8,835 nucleotides of DNA from JBKQHQ01 sp052148715 (lineage in GTDB: Bacteria > Pseudomonadota > Alphaproteobacteria > Rhizobiales > Xanthobacteraceae): positions 1-8,835 of the forward strand of contig JBKQHQ010000200.1 of NCBI GenBank assembly GCA_052148715.1. The letters are read 5' to 3'. Below are positions 6,699-8,835 of this stretch, in pieces. The stretch's first letter is position 1, and each line of letters begins with the position of its first letter. Position numbers and translations under genes: made by a program. Below the pieces are notes generated by a model, which searched no databases, was not told where the DNA came from, and saw only the letters and a program-made list of their open reading frames with translations.

Positions 6699-7730
6699 AT
6701 GGCCGATTTTTGGACGAGCTATCTATGGCCATTGATCGTGATGGTCTTGCAAAGCGTGCTCTTGCTTGTCGTGCTGCTGATCGCCATCGCCTTCCTGCTC
6801 TTGGCCGATCGTAAGATCTGGGCGGCGGTGCAGATGAGGCGCGGGCCCAATGTGGTCGGACCATGGGGGCTGCTGCAATCTTTTGCCGACCTTATCAAGT
6901 TTGCGGTCAAGGAGCCGATCATTCCGGCCGGCAGCAACAAGGGCGTCTTCCTGCTGGCGCCGCTCGTGACCTGCGTGCTGGCGCTCGCCGCCTGGGCCGT
7001 AGTCCCGGTGAGCGGCGGCTGGGTGATTGCCGACATCAATGTGGGCGTGCTCTACCTGTTCGCCATCTCCTCGCTCGGCGTCTACGGCATCATCATGGCC
7101 GGCTGGGCCTCGAACTCGAAGTATCCGTTCCTCGCGGCGCTGCGCTCGGCCGCGCAGATGGTGTCGTACGAGGTCTCGATCGGCTTCGTCATCATAACAG
7201 TGCTGCTCTGCGCCGGCTCGCTCAATCTGTCGGCGATCGTAGAGGCGCAGGACGGGCGTTTTTTGTGGGGGCCGTTCGGTTGGTACTGGCTGCCGCTCTT
7301 TCCCATGTTCGTCGTCTTCGTCATCTCGGCCATGGCGGAGACCAACCGGCCGCCGTTCGACTTGGTGGAGGCGGAATCCGAGCTTGTGGCCGGCTTCATG
7401 GTCGAATACAGCTCAACGCCCTACCTGCTGTTCATGCTCGGTGAATACGTCGCCATCACCACGATGTCGGCGTTGGCCACGATCCTGTTCCTCGGAGGCT
7501 GGCTGCCGATCTTGCCCATCCCGCCCTTCACCTGGATTCCCGGCGTCATCTGGTTCTCGCTCAAGGTCTTTTTCATCTTCTTTATGATCGCCATGACCAA
7601 GGCAATGGTTCCAAGATACCGGTACGACCAGTTGATGCGCATCGGCTGGAAGGTGTTTTTGCCGCTCTCGCTGGCGATGGTGGTAGTGGTCGCGGGCGTA
7701 TTGCAATTCACCGGATGGGCGGCGAAATGA
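6699..7730 (+). CDS. nuoH: NADH-quinone oxidoreductase subunit H (ND1)
   Basis: NuoH is the membrane subunit that joins the two arms of complex I; it forms the quinone entry channel and the first part of the proton path. The product is 343 residues, normal for the family, with about eight to nine hydrophobic helices. The first spans roughly residues 10-35. Conserved segments seen are ADRKIWAAVQMRRGPNVVGP followed by LLQSFADLIKFAVKE (about 36-72), the GWASNSKYPFLAALRSAAQM loop, and the acidic, quinone-facing AETNRPPFDLVEAESELVAG (from A213), which supplies the conserved glutamates. It ends with a C-terminal helix. The true start is ATG 6699, with AGTAGG at 6689-6694 overlapping the nuoG stop. 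The reading frame is open well upstream through nuoG, but that part is out-of-frame shadow. Confidence 0.97.
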   Translation: MADFWTSYLWPLIVMVLQSVLLLVVLLIAIAFLLLADRKIWAAVQMRRGPNVVGPWGLLQSFADLIKFAVKEPIIPAGSNKGVFLLAPLVTCVLALAAWAVVPVSGGWVIADINVGVLYLFAISSLGVYGIIMAGWASNSKYPFLAALRSAAQMVSYEVSIGFVIITVLLCAGSLNLSAIVEAQDGRFLWGPFGWYWLPLFPMFVVFVISAMAETNRPPFDLVEAESELVAGFMVEYSSTPYLLFMLGEYVAITTMSALATILFLGGWLPILPIPPFTWIPGVIWFSLKVFFIFFMIAMTKAMVPRYRYDQLMRIGWKVFLPLSLAMVVVVAGVLQFTGWAAK

Positions 7731-7746
7731 CGCTCGCAAGCGAGCG
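7731..7746 (+). other. perfect short inverted repeat between nuoH and nuoI
   Basis: CGCTCGCAAGCGAGCG begins directly after the nuoH stop. It forms a six-base stem with a CAAG loop (seven base pairs if the loop is counted as AA). No U-run follows, so it does not look like an intrinsic terminator, and the operon clearly continues. It ends two bases before the nuoI Shine-Dalgarno (AAGAGGA, 7748-7754), so in mRNA it could affect nuoI translation or act as a processing or stability element. This role is inferred; only the repeat itself is seen. Confidence 0.4.
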
Positions 7747-7761
7747 CAAGAGGATCAGACG

Positions 7762-8250
7762 ATGAGGCTCGACCAGACGGCGCGGTCGGTTTTTCTCTGG
7801 GAGTTCGTCTCGGCATTCTTCCTGTCGATGCGCTACTTCTTCAAACCGAAGGCGACGATCAATTATCCATTCGAGAAGAACCCGATCTCACCGCGCTTTC
7901 GCGGCGAGCATGCGTTGCGCCGCTACCCGAACGGCGAAGAGCGCTGCATCGCCTGCAAGCTGTGCGAGGCGATTTGTCCGGCGCAGGCGATTACCATCGA
8001 GGCAGGCCCACGTCGAAACGACGGCACCCGGCGTACCACACGCTACGACATCGACATGGTCAAGTGCATCTATTGCGGGCTTTGCCAGGAGGCTTGTCCG
8101 GTGGATGCCATCGTCGAGGGCCCTAACTTTGAATTCGCCACCGAGACGCGCGAAGAGCTTTACTACGACAAGGAACGCCTGCTCGCGAACGGCGACCGCT
8201 GGGAGCGCGAGCTTGCCAAGAGCATCGCGCTCGACGCGCCCTATCGCTGA
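7762..8250 (+). CDS. nuoI: NADH-quinone oxidoreductase subunit I (23 kDa, two [4Fe-4S])
   Basis: NuoI is the TYKY-type ferredoxin subunit holding clusters N6a and N6b, which link NuoG to the N2 cluster in NuoB. The product is 162 residues, the usual alphaproteobacterial length. An amphipathic, membrane-associating N-terminus (FLWEFVSAFFLSMRYFFKPK, residues 11-30) precedes two classical ferredoxin motifs: C62, C65, C68 and C72 (CIACKLCEAICP), and C102, C105, C108 and C112 (CIYCGLCQEACP). Both motifs are complete. The family-typical RFRGEHALRRYPNGEERC segment lies just before the first motif. ATG 7762 is supported by AAGAGGA at 7748-7754 and by the family N-terminus. It lies 31 bases after nuoH, a gap occupied mostly by a small inverted repeat. 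Confidence 0.98.
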   Translation: MRLDQTARSVFLWEFVSAFFLSMRYFFKPKATINYPFEKNPISPRFRGEHALRRYPNGEERCIACKLCEAICPAQAITIEAGPRRNDGTRRTTRYDIDMVKCIYCGLCQEACPVDAIVEGPNFEFATETREELYYDKERLLANGDRWERELAKSIALDAPYR

Positions 8251-8262
8251 GCAGCTGACCAC

Positions 8263-8835
8263 ATGATCGTTCAGGCACTGTTCTTCTATCTGTTCTCTGG
8301 CGTTTGCGTGGCGTCCGCCTTCATGGTGATCGCCGCCAGAAATCCCGTGCATTCGGTGCTGTTCCTGATCCTCGCCTTCGTCAACGCCGCCGGACTGTTC
8401 GTCCTGATGGGTGCCGAGTTCCTGGCGATGATCCTCATCGTCGTCTATGTCGGCGCAGTCGCGGTGTTGTTTCTCTTCGTCGTCATGATGCTCGACGTGG
8501 ACTTCGCCGAGTTGAAACAGGGCTTCCTGAAATTTCTCCCCGCCGGCTTCGGCGTCGGCGCCGTCGTGTTGTTCGAGCTTGGCTTCGTCGCGATCAATTG
8601 GAAGTCGGCGCCCTCGGCGCAGGAGGCCGCCGCCGCGCCCATTCTTGCGCAGGTCACCAACACGGCGGCGCTCGGCCAGGTGCTCTATACAAAATATATG
8701 ATTTTCTTCGAGGCCTCGGGATTGGTGCTGCTCACCGCGATGATCGGCGCGATCACGCTGACGCTGCGCCACCGGCCGGGCGTAAAGCGCCAGAACATCG
8801 AACACCAAAATGCGCGGACCGCCAAAACGGTGGTC
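8263..8835 (+). CDS. nuoJ: NADH-quinone oxidoreductase subunit J (ND6), 3' end beyond the window
   Basis: NuoJ is a membrane-arm subunit whose third helix switches conformation during the catalytic cycle. From ATG 8263 the frame stays open for 191 codons to the right edge without a stop; the family is usually a little over 200 residues, so only a short tail is missing. Predicted membrane segments are near residues 3-23, 30-50, 53-77, 91-112 and 146-167. The hallmark is the third, with E52 at its start and IVVYVGAVAVLFLFVVMML (residues 59-77), the segment that carries a pi-bulge in known structures. The loop between helices four and five (114-135) is rich in alanine. The C-terminal GLVLLTAMIGAITLTLRHRP and GVKRQ match alphaproteobacterial NuoJ. 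The start lies 12 bases after the nuoI stop, with no strong Shine-Dalgarno. Confidence 0.95.
   Translation, partial: MIVQALFFYLFSGVCVASAFMVIAARNPVHSVLFLILAFVNAAGLFVLMGAEFLAMILIVVYVGAVAVLFLFVVMMLDVDFAELKQGFLKFLPAGFGVGAVVLFELGFVAINWKSAPSAQEAAAAPILAQVTNTAALGQVLYTKYMIFFEASGLVLLTAMIGAITLTLRHRPGVKRQNIEHQNARTAKTVV

Noticed and set aside
4663..6864. 733-codon open frame on the minus strand opposite nuoG
   Set aside because: It is long only because of high GC and the codon periodicity of nuoG. There is no domain, no plausible start signal, and it lies entirely opposite conserved nuoG and the nuoH start.

Overview
The window is an internal stretch of a nuo operon encoding the proton-pumping NADH:quinone oxidoreductase (respiratory complex I). 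Every gene is on the + strand, in the order nuoB (3' end) - nuoC - FlK-like thioesterase - nuoD - nuoE - nuoF - small membrane ORF - nuoG - nuoH - nuoI - nuoJ (5' part). The operon runs off both ends. nuoA and the start of nuoB should lie upstream, and the end of nuoJ with nuoK-L-M-N downstream.

The subunits are of the alphaproteobacterial/mitochondrial type: nuoC and nuoD are separate genes, nuoG is about 690 residues without the extra N7 cluster motif, and NuoD, NuoH and NuoI closely match mitochondrial-type motifs. High GC, codon choice and gene order suggest a Hyphomicrobiales (Rhizobiales)-like alphaproteobacterium. That placement is an inference from familiarity, not from a search.

Region by region: positions 1-870 hold the end of the N2-cluster subunit NuoB and NuoC. 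Positions 867-1301 hold an inserted hot-dog-fold thioesterase that closely resembles fluoroacetyl-CoA thioesterase FlK and overlaps the nuoC stop. Positions 1305-2495 hold NuoD, which forms the quinone site with NuoB. Positions 2495-4434 hold the NADH-oxidising pair NuoE and NuoF. Positions 4435-4608 are a 174-base gap containing a 36-codon ORF with a strong ribosome binding site and one predicted membrane helix. Positions 4609-6693 hold NuoG. Positions 6699-8835 hold the membrane and connecting subunits NuoH, NuoI and NuoJ.

Together, NuoE/F/G take electrons from NADH through FMN and a chain of Fe-S clusters. NuoI and NuoB pass them to quinone at the NuoB/NuoD/NuoH interface, and NuoH and NuoJ belong to the proton-translocating membrane arm. 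Most junctions overlap or are separated by only a few bases, so the block is probably one transcript with translational coupling. I see no internal promoter or terminator, no RNA gene, no mobile element and no CRISPR. The two non-canonical passengers, the FlK-like enzyme and the small membrane ORF, are the interesting parts.
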